This document shows, one piece after another, positions 1 to 7,262 of a DNA stretch of 11,691 nucleotides. Position 1 is the first letter of the stretch; each line of letters starts with the position of its first letter. The translations under genes and the position numbers were made by a program. This stretch comes from CBDUBS01 sp965365445 (GTDB lineage: Bacteria; Bacteroidota; Rhodothermia; Rhodothermales; DASSAV01): the NCBI GenBank assembly GCA_965365445.1, contig CBDUBS010000107.1, positions 1-11,691 of the forward strand, given 5' to 3'. Below the pieces are notes generated by a model, which worked only from the letters and a program-made list of their open reading frames with translations, did not search any database and had not been told where the DNA came from.

Positions 1-1
1 G

Positions 2-532
2 GAACACAGCCGCCTCGACTATCCCCTTCCGGTCGCCGTTGGACTGGTAACGCTCGCCCTGTTCTCCGTTTTTCAGCCGCTTTCGTTGCTCTTCGCCGGC
101 AAGGAGCGGTTGAAAAATCAGAACGAACAACCCGAATTCTGGAAACTCCACCTGCACGAATGGATCATCGCGCCGGCCGTTGCCGCCATGATCGCCGTGT
201 TCTCCTTCGAAGGGAAAGATTGGGGGTATGCGTCACTCGCGTTCCTGGTATTCCTTACGGTATTCATCGTCAGCGGCCGGTTGTTACTGGCCAACCTCAC
301 CCGGCTATTAATCGTCCTGAAAACATCGGGGGCGGAAAAGCGCGCAGCTAAGCAGAACCGCCATGAAGAATACCGGGAGGACGTGTGGCAGCAAGAACGG
401 GAGAAGCTAATACAGAGGCGGTTGGTCGCCCTCCAGGAAATCGCCCGTCTTGAACACGTTACCGAAGGGAAAGTCGCACTCTTTCTCTCGGAAGTCGAGC
501 TTGCCCGTAGCAGCCGCTCGATGCATCCGTAA
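2..532 (+). CDS. Partial multi-pass membrane protein with charged helical tail (5' end outside window)
   Basis: The frame is open to the left edge, so only the last 176 residues are seen and the true start lies outside the window. An in-frame TTG at 86 is not needed as a start, because the upstream codons already encode a hydrophobic segment. Visible membrane segments lie at about residues 10-32, 54-69 and 77-97 of the fragment. From about residue 105 to 170 the chain becomes highly charged and rich in Arg, Glu, Gln and Lys, so it probably forms a helical or coiled-coil cytoplasmic tail. I see no catalytic motif and do not recognise the family. The stop is 27 bp before the ATG of the next gene, which also combines membrane helices with coiled coils, so the two probably share a transcript and may interact. 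It is clearly coding, but its function is unknown. Confidence 0.75.
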   Translation, partial: EHSRLDYPLPVAVGLVTLALFSVFQPLSLLFAGKERLKNQNEQPEFWKLHLHEWIIAPAVAAMIAVFSFEGKDWGYASLAFLVFLTVFIVSGRLLLANLTRLLIVLKTSGAEKRAAKQNRHEEYREDVWQQEREKLIQRRLVALQEIARLEHVTEGKVALFLSEVELARSSRSMHP

Positions 533-559
533 CATCCACAGGAATCAACCCGTTTGAAC

Positions 560-2101
560 ATGTCACTTACCGATACCCTTTCCGGATTCTTCGACCGATT
601 CCGCCGACGCCCGCCCCAGAACCCTTTGGTCGAGCCGCCCATCGTGAACTCTTCGCCCGGCTCTCCCACTCCCCTGCCCTCCGGCTTTACCGGGGATGGC
701 CGGTCGGGACTGCTGCCTGAACTGCAAACTTCCGCACCCACAGGAGAGCGTATGCCGCTATTCACGGACTACTACGTGACGATATACGGCGAGCCTGACC
801 CGGCCCACCCCTACTGCCACGGCCACATCGACGGCGCATTCTCCGGCGACCCCGAGGTGTACCAGGAGATCATCCCCCGGCAGGTGGAACTACAAGAGTT
901 GCAGCGCCGGATCGCTGAAGCCGAAAACAAAAAGGTGGAAACCCGGCGGAATCTTGAACGCGTGATCGAACTAGAGGCGGAAATCGCCGGGCGCCGGTGC
1001 GAACTCGATCAAAAGCAGGAACGGCTGGACGAAGCCCGCAAGAACGAGAAGCAAGCCATTGAACGCCTGAAAGAGCTTGAAGCACAGGAAAAAGAGACCA
1101 GAGGCAAGGGCAGCTTGCTTCACATATGGGTGTATACACTGGCCGGCGTGTTTTTCTTCGCCGGCGACATCATCGTATCGTATCAGGTCGTTGCACAGGT
1201 GCTCCGATTAGGAGAAGGGGCCTCAGCTCAACTCGAACGTTGGGTGTTTGCATTTGCGATTGCCTTCATTACCATCGCCTACAAGGCGATGTACGACCGG
1301 CTCATCGAAAAGCCGTACTGGCAAGACAAACAGGTCTATTTCAAGCGCTTTATCTTCATCATGACCGTGGGTGTCTTGCTCACACTCGGGTTGCTCGGGT
1401 ATTTGCGAGCCTATCAGACCAACGCCGTAGAGCAATCGAAAAAGACGGATTTTACCCTCTCATTAGATATCCCCGCCAATCAAACCGCCCTTCAACAGAC
1501 GGAAGAAAATGGGGTCGTAGAGCGCTGGATTTTACCCATCGGCTTTATTCTGACCACGGTCCTCTTCCCGATCACGGGAGCCATGGCGTTCGGCATTGCC
1601 ACGCAGCACTGGGAAGGTTACCGACACGTGCGAAGACCGCTCAATAGACTGATCGGCATCAAAGACGGGAAACCCGGCGAGAACATAAGCCCCCATACCC
1701 CTATCCCCATCGCGATCCGATACCACCGTAAGCACCAGGAAACCGAGCAGGCTGAAGTAATCCGATTGACAGGAGAAATTTCCCGCAACGAGAACGAGCG
1801 CAGGTCCTTACCTACCATTCCCGCGCTTCTGGAAACGCTAAATCGGCTCGAAACCGAACAGGCTGACAACTACGAACGCCTTACGGCTGCCCGAACGGCG
1901 CTACACACGCTTAGCTACCGCAGTGGGTACCATCTCGCAAAAGAAAACCTGTCCGACTTGCCCAATTTCTCTCATAAACCCGGGAATTTGCGGCCTGCCC
2001 GATCCAACGGACGCCCCTCTACAGGTGGAAAAGGCGAACGGCGCCCGTTCCTATGGGTGCGCGATGAAATTATTTACAATAGCAAACTGGACAGCATATG
2101 A
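560..2101 (+). CDS. Four-pass membrane protein with coiled coils on both sides of the membrane domain, unknown function
   Basis: This 513-residue protein (from ATG 560) is not one I recognise. In order it has a Pro/Ser-rich, Arg-containing N-terminus, a long charged coiled coil (about residues 103-182), membrane helices at about 186-210, 228-245, 263-283 and 323-347, a second charged helical stretch (about 390-450) and a basic tail. Arg/Lys clusters flank the helices so that both coiled coils would be cytoplasmic, with a loop of about 40 residues between helices 3 and 4 in the periplasm. The start is uncertain. TTG 554 sits 9 nt after AGGAA (540-544), ATG 560 is 15 nt after it, and ATG 752 has a strong AGGAG (742-746), so a shorter 449-residue form is possible. 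The stop overlaps the next start (ATGA), which suggests translational coupling to the VWA lipoprotein. I see no ATPase, nuclease or channel signature. Confidence 0.8.
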   Translation: MSLTDTLSGFFDRFRRRPPQNPLVEPPIVNSSPGSPTPLPSGFTGDGRSGLLPELQTSAPTGERMPLFTDYYVTIYGEPDPAHPYCHGHIDGAFSGDPEVYQEIIPRQVELQELQRRIAEAENKKVETRRNLERVIELEAEIAGRRCELDQKQERLDEARKNEKQAIERLKELEAQEKETRGKGSLLHIWVYTLAGVFFFAGDIIVSYQVVAQVLRLGEGASAQLERWVFAFAIAFITIAYKAMYDRLIEKPYWQDKQVYFKRFIFIMTVGVLLTLGLLGYLRAYQTNAVEQSKKTDFTLSLDIPANQTALQQTEENGVVERWILPIGFILTTVLFPITGAMAFGIATQHWEGYRHVRRPLNRLIGIKDGKPGENISPHTPIPIAIRYHRKHQETEQAEVIRLTGEISRNENERRSLPTIPALLETLNRLETEQADNYERLTAARTALHTLSYRSGYHLAKENLSDLPNFSHKPGNLRPARSNGRPSTGGKGERRPFLWVRDEIIYNSKLDSI

Positions 2102-2922
2102 AATACATCTTTCCCTTTACCGTTGCCATTACTTCTTTCTTCCTGCTGCCGGGATGTACGGAAGCCACCGGTGAAACAGGTTACTGCGGAGGAGTTCCGG
2201 ATGCCGTGTATGTGTTAAATAAACCCACCGTCCGAAGTCTGCTTCTGGTAGATCTGAGTTCGAGCGCCGATAGCGCATCCGTCGAAGCGGCCGAAAAGGT
2301 CATCCGTCACAACATCGAGGAAAACCTGCTCGGCCCGGGAAGCCGGGTAACATTGGCTCTCATTCACAACTTTACCACGGGCAAGGCCGGTTTGATCGAA
2401 TGGTCGCAGAATGCCATACTCGATCAAGGGCAAGAGTACGATACAGACATAAATAGTTCTTGCGCCACGTATGTGAACGAAGTGGTCCGAATCAGACGTC
2501 AAGCGCTGGATAGCAGCCTGAAAGCGATCAGCAGTGCAACCCTTAAACCATCAACCCGATCGGGCACCGATCTCTGGGGGGCGCTCGAACTCGTCACGGA
2601 AACCTTTCGGGCGGATACGACGGCCGGCAGGGGGAACGTATACTTCGTCAGCGATCTGCTGGAATGCAAAGCCGGAGCGGGGCGCCGGTGTTTCGAGACG
2701 AAGCCGCCCCGGAATAAAAAAGAAGCCGAAGCGTGGGCAGCGGCCGATGCCCCGGTAATCGGAGAGCACGTCTCCATCGATCCGGTGGTGCTGAAGCGGA
2801 TCAACTACCACCTCGTCGTCGGCAGCCACGCGCAGCGCCAGGCGGTCGTGAATGCCAAATACTACTGGGCCGCCCTGATGAATCACCTCGGGGTACCCCG
2901 GGAGCAGATCAGCTTCGATTGA
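2098..2922 (+). CDS. VWA-domain lipoprotein with intact metal-ion-dependent adhesion site
   Basis: This 274-residue protein begins with a hydrophobic signal ending in Leu-Pro-Gly-Cys, with Cys20 as the lipidated residue, so it should be an envelope lipoprotein. The rest resembles a von Willebrand A fold. A hydrophobic strand leads into Asp-Leu-Ser-Ser-Ser (D52, S54, S56; the DxSxS motif), Thr157 sits in a Ser-Gly-Thr-Asp turn, and Asp186 follows a beta strand as Ser-Asp-Leu. Together these form a complete MIDAS metal site, which in this fold binds a divalent cation and usually a partner protein. Cysteines at 30, 122, 190 and 198 could form disulfides. Its ATG overlaps the stop of the four-pass membrane gene (ATGA), so the two products are probably made together. 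The domain call rests on motifs and secondary-structure pattern, not on a search. Its ligand is unknown. Confidence 0.8.
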   Translation: MKYIFPFTVAITSFFLLPGCTEATGETGYCGGVPDAVYVLNKPTVRSLLLVDLSSSADSASVEAAEKVIRHNIEENLLGPGSRVTLALIHNFTTGKAGLIEWSQNAILDQGQEYDTDINSSCATYVNEVVRIRRQALDSSLKAISSATLKPSTRSGTDLWGALELVTETFRADTTAGRGNVYFVSDLLECKAGAGRRCFETKPPRNKKEAEAWAAADAPVIGEHVSIDPVVLKRINYHLVVGSHAQRQAVVNAKYYWAALMNHLGVPREQISFD

Positions 2923-2941
2923 ACGTATGCCTGCCGGAGGG

Positions 2942-4918
2942 TTACATCACCGGGCGCACTACGGCGACGGCCCCGCCTCCGGGAGCCAGATCGACGGAAA
3001 GGACATCCCGGGCCGTGAGCAGACGCTCTTCGCGGACGTAATCCTCTCCGAGCCGGTGCGCGTTCGGTCCGTCCCGGAACAGTTCAACCCGGTATCGACC
3101 TTCCGTGAGGAAGGAGAGGCCAAGGTCGAGGCGACGGCCTTCTCCTCCTTCGAGGGCGGCAACGTACCACACCTCCCCCTTTCGGCGGGCGAGGGCCGCG
3201 TACCGGCCGATTTCTCCGGCCATGGGAACGGTTTCATCCCACGTTTCCGGAATCCGCCTGAGCAGGTCCAGGACCTCCGGCTCGGCTTCGTAGCGGTACG
3301 GCGCATCCGACAGCATCTGGAGCGGCGCAAACAACATGACGTACAGAGCGAGCTGATGAGCTCGCGTGCCCTGGCTCATGGGGCGGCGGAATATGGTCTT
3401 GTAATCCTCCGCCTGCGCGTTGGTCATCGCGCCGGGCGTGTAATCCATATAGCCGGCAAGCATACGGACGAACGGGATCGTGGCCGCATAGCCGGGGGTC
3501 GTACCGACCGGATCGAATTTGTTGTACTCCAATCCGCGCACGGCTTCGTGATTGATGATGTTGGGGTATTTACGGTTCATCCCCGTGGGCTTGTACGCGC
3601 CGTGAAAATTGACCAGCATCTTCCGGCGAGCCGCTTCACGAGCGATGCGCTCGTAATAGTTTACCATGGGCTGGTCGTCGCGCTGCATGAAATCGACCTT
3701 GAGACCGCTGACGCCGAGGCGCTCGAACAGATCCATGGCAGGTTGCAACTGAGCGTCCAGTGTCCGGGCGACCACCCACAGAATGACCCCGACGTTTCTG
3801 GACTTCGCGTGTTCAATTACGGCCTCGACGTTGACCTCGGGGTTCAGTTTCATCAAGTCGAACTGATCGGACCACCCCTCGTCCAGGTTGACGTATTCGA
3901 ACCCGTTTCTCGCTGCGAAGTCGATGTAATGCTTGTAGGTATCGGTATTTACGCCGCTCTCGAAACCCACACCGCGCACCATGTTGGCGTGCCACCAGTC
4001 CCAGGCTACCTTCCCCGGCTTGACCCACGAGAAATCCTGACCGGCTTCCGGATCGCGGCTCAGGAGGTAAACCAGGTCGTTTGCAAGCAGGTCTTTATCC
4101 GACCCGGCCACGATGACTACCCGCCAGGGGTAGGTTCGTTTTCCGTGGGTTCGCGCTATATAACTCGCCGCTTCCGTGACGTACAGAGTGAAGTTCATGT
4201 GCCCGCCGGGTTCTTCGGCCAGCGGATACGGCGGGAACAGCGCCGCCAGCCGGTTGCCGGGCTCGGGCTTGAGGTACATCGCCGGATAATCGTACAGATC
4301 GGCTTCGGTGATACCCAGGCGAACGCCTCCGGCGGCCTTTACGACAACCGGCAGCGCCGCGAACGCCTCGTCACCCGAAAAGGCGGAGAGCGTCGTATCG
4401 CGGTACTGATCCTCGTAGGCATGGTTGAACCCCTTCAGCGGAATCGCAATCATCGGGAAGTCGCCGGCCAACGTAAAGGTGGCCTCCTCCGATGTTACCT
4501 GCACGGAATCGGCAAAGCTCGTCTCGAACCGGTAGCCGACGCCTTCGTCATAGGCCCGGAATACGAGCGTGTAACCCCCGCGAAATTCTATGCGTAGCTC
4601 GTTGAAGCGGTCGGGAACGGATGATCGGAAATACACCGGCGTCTCGACGGCGCTATTGACGGAACGGGTAGCCGCTTTTTGTACGGCCGGGTTTATGCCT
4701 ATCGTTCCGAGTTTATCGAACGTCAGGGAGATCGGAGAGGGAGCGATGAGTATAGCGCCCTCCCGATGAAGGGAGTAGCGAATGCGCTCTCCAACGTCCA
4801 CGGAAACGGTTAATTTTCCATCCGGCGAGGCCAGTTCATAGGCCTTTGGAAACGCCGGGACCGGAAGAGCAAAACCGGAGGAAACGAGAATCATCACGAA
4901 AGAAACGAACCGGATCAT
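2942..4918 (-). CDS. Secreted GH97-family glycoside hydrolase, probably retaining (alpha-galactosidase-like)
   Basis: This 658-residue protein has the usual length and layout of glycoside hydrolase family 97: a signal peptide (about 1-22), an N-terminal beta-sandwich, a (beta/alpha)8 barrel with Trp-Asp-Trp-Trp near 306-309, and a C-terminal beta domain. The barrel carries Lys-Val-Asp-Phe-Met (Asp409) and Asn-His-Glu-Ala-Val-Arg-Gly (Glu458). In GH97, retaining enzymes such as the Bacteroides alpha-galactosidase BT1871 use an Asp nucleophile and a Glu acid/base. Inverting SusB-type alpha-glucosidases lack that Asp and use Glu bases elsewhere. Asp409 therefore points to the retaining class, with alpha-galactoside the likeliest substrate; the substrate is inferred. 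ATG 4918 was chosen because it opens directly onto the signal peptide. Longer starts (ATG 4957, GTG 4972) add a non-signal-like stretch. No Shine-Dalgarno is visible. It is the last gene of a probable three-gene operon and ends 19 bp from the convergent VWA gene. Confidence 0.9.
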   Translation of the reverse strand: MIRFVSFVMILVSSGFALPVPAFPKAYELASPDGKLTVSVDVGERIRYSLHREGAILIAPSPISLTFDKLGTIGINPAVQKAATRSVNSAVETPVYFRSSVPDRFNELRIEFRGGYTLVFRAYDEGVGYRFETSFADSVQVTSEEATFTLAGDFPMIAIPLKGFNHAYEDQYRDTTLSAFSGDEAFAALPVVVKAAGGVRLGITEADLYDYPAMYLKPEPGNRLAALFPPYPLAEEPGGHMNFTLYVTEAASYIARTHGKRTYPWRVVIVAGSDKDLLANDLVYLLSRDPEAGQDFSWVKPGKVAWDWWHANMVRGVGFESGVNTDTYKHYIDFAARNGFEYVNLDEGWSDQFDLMKLNPEVNVEAVIEHAKSRNVGVILWVVARTLDAQLQPAMDLFERLGVSGLKVDFMQRDDQPMVNYYERIAREAARRKMLVNFHGAYKPTGMNRKYPNIINHEAVRGLEYNKFDPVGTTPGYAATIPFVRMLAGYMDYTPGAMTNAQAEDYKTIFRRPMSQGTRAHQLALYVMLFAPLQMLSDAPYRYEAEPEVLDLLRRIPETWDETVPMAGEIGRYAALARRKGEVWYVAALEGGEGRRLDLGLSFLTEGRYRVELFRDGPNAHRLGEDYVREERLLTARDVLSVDLAPGGGAVAVVRPVM

Positions 4919-5004
4919 GTTATCGATCACAAAGTGGAGTAAAAAAAGTAATGGCATATCAGCCGGCGACACAGTTAGCCCTGCGGCCCTGGCTCCGACG
5001 TCGC

Positions 5005-5709
5005 CTACTTATCCAGGCGGGTCAGTACGCTATACGCGATGAGCTTGCCCTTCCGGTAGCTTTCCGAGCGCACGATCCCGGTATCCCGGGCATACCATTC
5101 CGCCGTGCCTACTTTGGCTGAGGGTAGTTTGAGGCCCATGGCGCGGGTGCCTACCTCTACGTCTCCGGTAATCTTGTACGCATCGAACGTGCCGGCAGGG
5201 GTCGTGATGGACTCCTGGCCCTCCACCTTCCGGTTCGACACTCCTACCGACATCTTCATGAAGCTTTTTCCTTCCCCGTTAGTCATTTCGCCTTCGAACG
5301 ACCCGTCCGGGAGCACACTTCCAACCGACAGGACGGCGGGTATCTCCAGGTAGGAGGCTTCTCCCGAGAATTGCATGTCGCCCTTCATCTGCTCCGGATT
5401 GAGGAACCGCTTCAGGTCCATGTACAGATTGCCGTCCTTACACCGGATGGTGTATTCCATGGGATCCAGCGCCCTGTTCTTTTCGTCGTATACGGTGGCG
5501 CGTACTTTTGCCTCTGTTGCTCCACCTACCGTGGCGACATTGCCGATCTGATATACAACCTTTCCGGTTACCTTGTCCTTGGCGTTATAATTGGTCAACT
5601 CAAACTCCGCCCCCTCCGACATGGGGTAGAACGTCGAGCAGTTCTGCCCCTGCGACGCAGCGGGCACGCTGAGAAAAAGGACGCCCAGCAACACGAAAGA
5701 TGTACGCAT
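5005..5709 (-). CDS. Secreted beta-rich protein of DUF3108-like type
   Basis: This 234-residue protein has a classical signal peptide (about 1-22, ending near Ala-Ala-Ser-Gln-Gly) and a body of short alternating hydrophobic and polar strands. Two landmarks match a widespread Bacteroidota family of uncharacterised periplasmic proteins related to DUF3108: a Thr-Pro-Ala-Gly-Thr-Phe segment followed by Tyr-Lys-Ile (169-180), and Glu-Trp-Tyr-Ala-Arg-Asp-Thr-Gly-Ile-Val near 204-213, followed by a Ser-Glu-Ser-Tyr strand. C24 and C90 could pair. No catalytic residues are evident. ATG 5709 is preferred over GTG 5718, three codons upstream, because it starts directly at the signal peptide. The gene lies 86 bp upstream of GH97 and 60 bp downstream of the Gfo/Idh/MocA gene, all on the same strand, so co-transcription is likely. 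The family assignment is from remembered motif pattern, and the function is unknown. Confidence 0.75.
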   Translation of the reverse strand: MRTSFVLLGVLFLSVPAASQGQNCSTFYPMSEGAEFELTNYNAKDKVTGKVVYQIGNVATVGGATEAKVRATVYDEKNRALDPMEYTIRCKDGNLYMDLKRFLNPEQMKGDMQFSGEASYLEIPAVLSVGSVLPDGSFEGEMTNGEGKSFMKMSVGVSNRKVEGQESITTPAGTFDAYKITGDVEVGTRAMGLKLPSAKVGTAEWYARDTGIVRSESYRKGKLIAYSVLTRLDK

Positions 5710-5769
5710 GGTATTCACCGTTTATTGGTTTCGCTCGGTCGTACACGGAGAAACCGGACGACCGCCTTA

Positions 5770-7143
5770 TCAGACGAGCTGGTACTTTCCCGGTACAGCC
5801 ACTTCCGGAAATGGCAGCGGGCCGAACTCGTATCGAGCGGGACCTAGGGTCGTTCCGGCATTCAAAACATCGTCGCGGGTGATGCTGCGGCCGGTATAAG
5901 CGGACTCGCGGCCCATGATGCCGGTGAGGGTGCTCATGGCGATATCCCTGGCCTCGTTGAGAGGTTGCCCGGCCCGTATGCTGGTAATCAGATCGACGTG
6001 TTCCTGTTCATAGGGGTTGGGTACCTGCCCTTCAAACTTCCAGATCTGTCCGCTTCCGCTTTTGATGAAATTCCGGCAATCGCTCGAACCGTTGGATCCT
6101 TCCACCGCTTCTTCGATGCGTGAGGGAACGCCGTCCATCTGCCTGCACTGGCTGAACATACGCGCTCCGTTTTCGTACTCGTACTCGACGGCGAAGTGGT
6201 CGTAGATGTGCCCGAAGAGATCGCCTTCGCGCGCCTGACGCCCTCCTACGGCATGGGCCTTGACGGGAAACGCATCGAGTACCCAGTTGATGACGTCGAG
6301 ATTGTGGACGTGCTGCTCCACGATGTGGTCGCCGGAGAGCCAGGTAAAATAATTCCAATTACGGATCTGCCATTCCATGTCGGTCCAGTCCGGCTGCCGC
6401 TCTACGGCCCATATAACGCCGCCGTTCCAGTAGGCGCGCCCGGTGTGGATATCGCCGATGGCCCCGTCCCGGAGACGCCGGATGGTTTCGACGTAGCGTT
6501 TCTCATGCCGTCGCTGCGTGCCCGCTACGATGCCGAGGTTTTTGCGAGCAGCCGTTTCGCCCGCCTCCAGAACCAGTCTGACGCCCGCGCCATCCACGGC
6601 GGCCGGCTTTTCCATGAACACGTGCTTCCCTGCCTCAACGGCTGCCTTCAGGTGTGCAGGCCGGAAGTGGGGAGGTTCGGCCAGGATCACGTAGTTCACC
6701 GCCGGAACCGCGAGGAGCTGCCTGTATGCGTCGAATCCGGTAAAGCACAGATCCTCCGGTACATCGAGATTGATCTTCCGTAATTGCTCCCGGCAGCGCT
6801 GCAGCCGGTCGGGGAAAAGATCGGCCAGCGCCGTAACCTGGATATTGTGCCGCACGGCCGCATCCGATGCTACGTCCTCGGTGTGGTATCCCCGGTCCGG
6901 ATAGATGACCTTGGTCGCCGCTCCAAGAGCGTTCAGCATGGCTCCGGTGCCGCGCCCGCCGCACCCGATGACGCCGATACGGATGGGGTCGTCGGGGGCC
7001 GCGTGGACCGTTTGCACGAACGGCGCACCCTTGGCGGCAGCCGCAGCAGCCACGGCCAGCGAAGAACGTTTCAGGAAATCGCGGCGGGATATGTCGGAGT
7101 GTAGACGCATGGTTTTCAGGGTGCTGCCTTTTGAATGCTTCAT
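5770..7143 (-). CDS. Tat-exported Gfo/Idh/MocA family NAD(P)-dependent oxidoreductase
   Basis: This 457-residue protein starts with a twin-arginine signal (Ser-Arg-Arg-Asp-Phe-Leu-Lys at 19-25, then an alanine-rich hydrophobic stretch), so it should be exported folded, with its cofactor. The Rossmann domain follows: an Ile-Arg-Ile-Gly-Val-Ile-Gly-Cys-Gly-Gly-Arg-Gly-Thr-Gly strand-turn (glycines near 60-67), and Glu-Lys-Pro at 178-180 with the conserved lysine at 179. The C-terminal domain has Gly-Asp-His-Ile-Val-Glu-Gln-His-Val-His-Asn (271-281), where the family places substrate-binding histidines. Members oxidise or reduce sugars, inositols or related compounds; the substrate here cannot be read from sequence. 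An in-frame ATG at 7110 would put the Tat motif at residue 8 and leave more promoter room, so the shorter start is quite possible. No Shine-Dalgarno is seen at either. It is probably the first gene of the operon with the DUF3108-like and GH97 genes. Confidence 0.9.
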   Translation of the reverse strand: MKHSKGSTLKTMRLHSDISRRDFLKRSSLAVAAAAAAKGAPFVQTVHAAPDDPIRIGVIGCGGRGTGAMLNALGAATKVIYPDRGYHTEDVASDAAVRHNIQVTALADLFPDRLQRCREQLRKINLDVPEDLCFTGFDAYRQLLAVPAVNYVILAEPPHFRPAHLKAAVEAGKHVFMEKPAAVDGAGVRLVLEAGETAARKNLGIVAGTQRRHEKRYVETIRRLRDGAIGDIHTGRAYWNGGVIWAVERQPDWTDMEWQIRNWNYFTWLSGDHIVEQHVHNLDVINWVLDAFPVKAHAVGGRQAREGDLFGHIYDHFAVEYEYENGARMFSQCRQMDGVPSRIEEAVEGSNGSSDCRNFIKSGSGQIWKFEGQVPNPYEQEHVDLITSIRAGQPLNEARDIAMSTLTGIMGRESAYTGRSITRDDVLNAGTTLGPARYEFGPLPFPEVAVPGKYQLV

Positions 7144-7250
7144 GATTTTTGTAACGTACGATGTTTCACGATTATCCGGAAGTGCTTTCGGGAGTAAAGA
7201 TTTTGCGGGAAACCGGAATGTCGGCCAGGCCCGTAAGTTGTTTGGAATAC

Positions 7251-7256
7251 AGGAGG
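7251..7256 (+). promoter_or_regulatory. Shine-Dalgarno site that sets the ogt start
   Basis: AGGAGG lies 6 nt before ATG 7263. It is the strongest ribosome-binding site in the window and favours this start over the in-frame ATGs at 7161 and 7218. Confidence 0.8.
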
Positions 7257-7262
7257 CTCCGT

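Noticed and set aside
118..765. A 215-codon - strand frame across the first two genes
   Set aside because: It is Ser/Arg-rich shadow sequence spanning two + strand genes with clear membrane and coiled-coil patterns.
2927..4597. A 556-codon open frame on the + strand opposite GH97
   Set aside because: It is a shadow of GH97: the product is low in motifs and rich in Arg, His and Gly, while the opposite strand encodes a full GH97 with catalytic residues and a signal peptide.
4919..5004. T7 tract on the - strand (4941-4947) as an intrinsic terminator between the DUF3108-like gene and GH97
   Set aside because: Only a 3-bp stem (GGC/GCC) precedes it, too weak for a terminator, and the genes look co-transcribed.
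5770..7143. Classing the Tat oxidoreductase as a GH109-type NAD-dependent glycosidase
   Set aside because: It keeps the Glu-Lys-Pro motif and the Gly-Asp-His-Ile-Val-Glu-Gln-His segment of ordinary Gfo/Idh/MocA dehydrogenases, whereas GH109 enzymes as I recall them differ at both.
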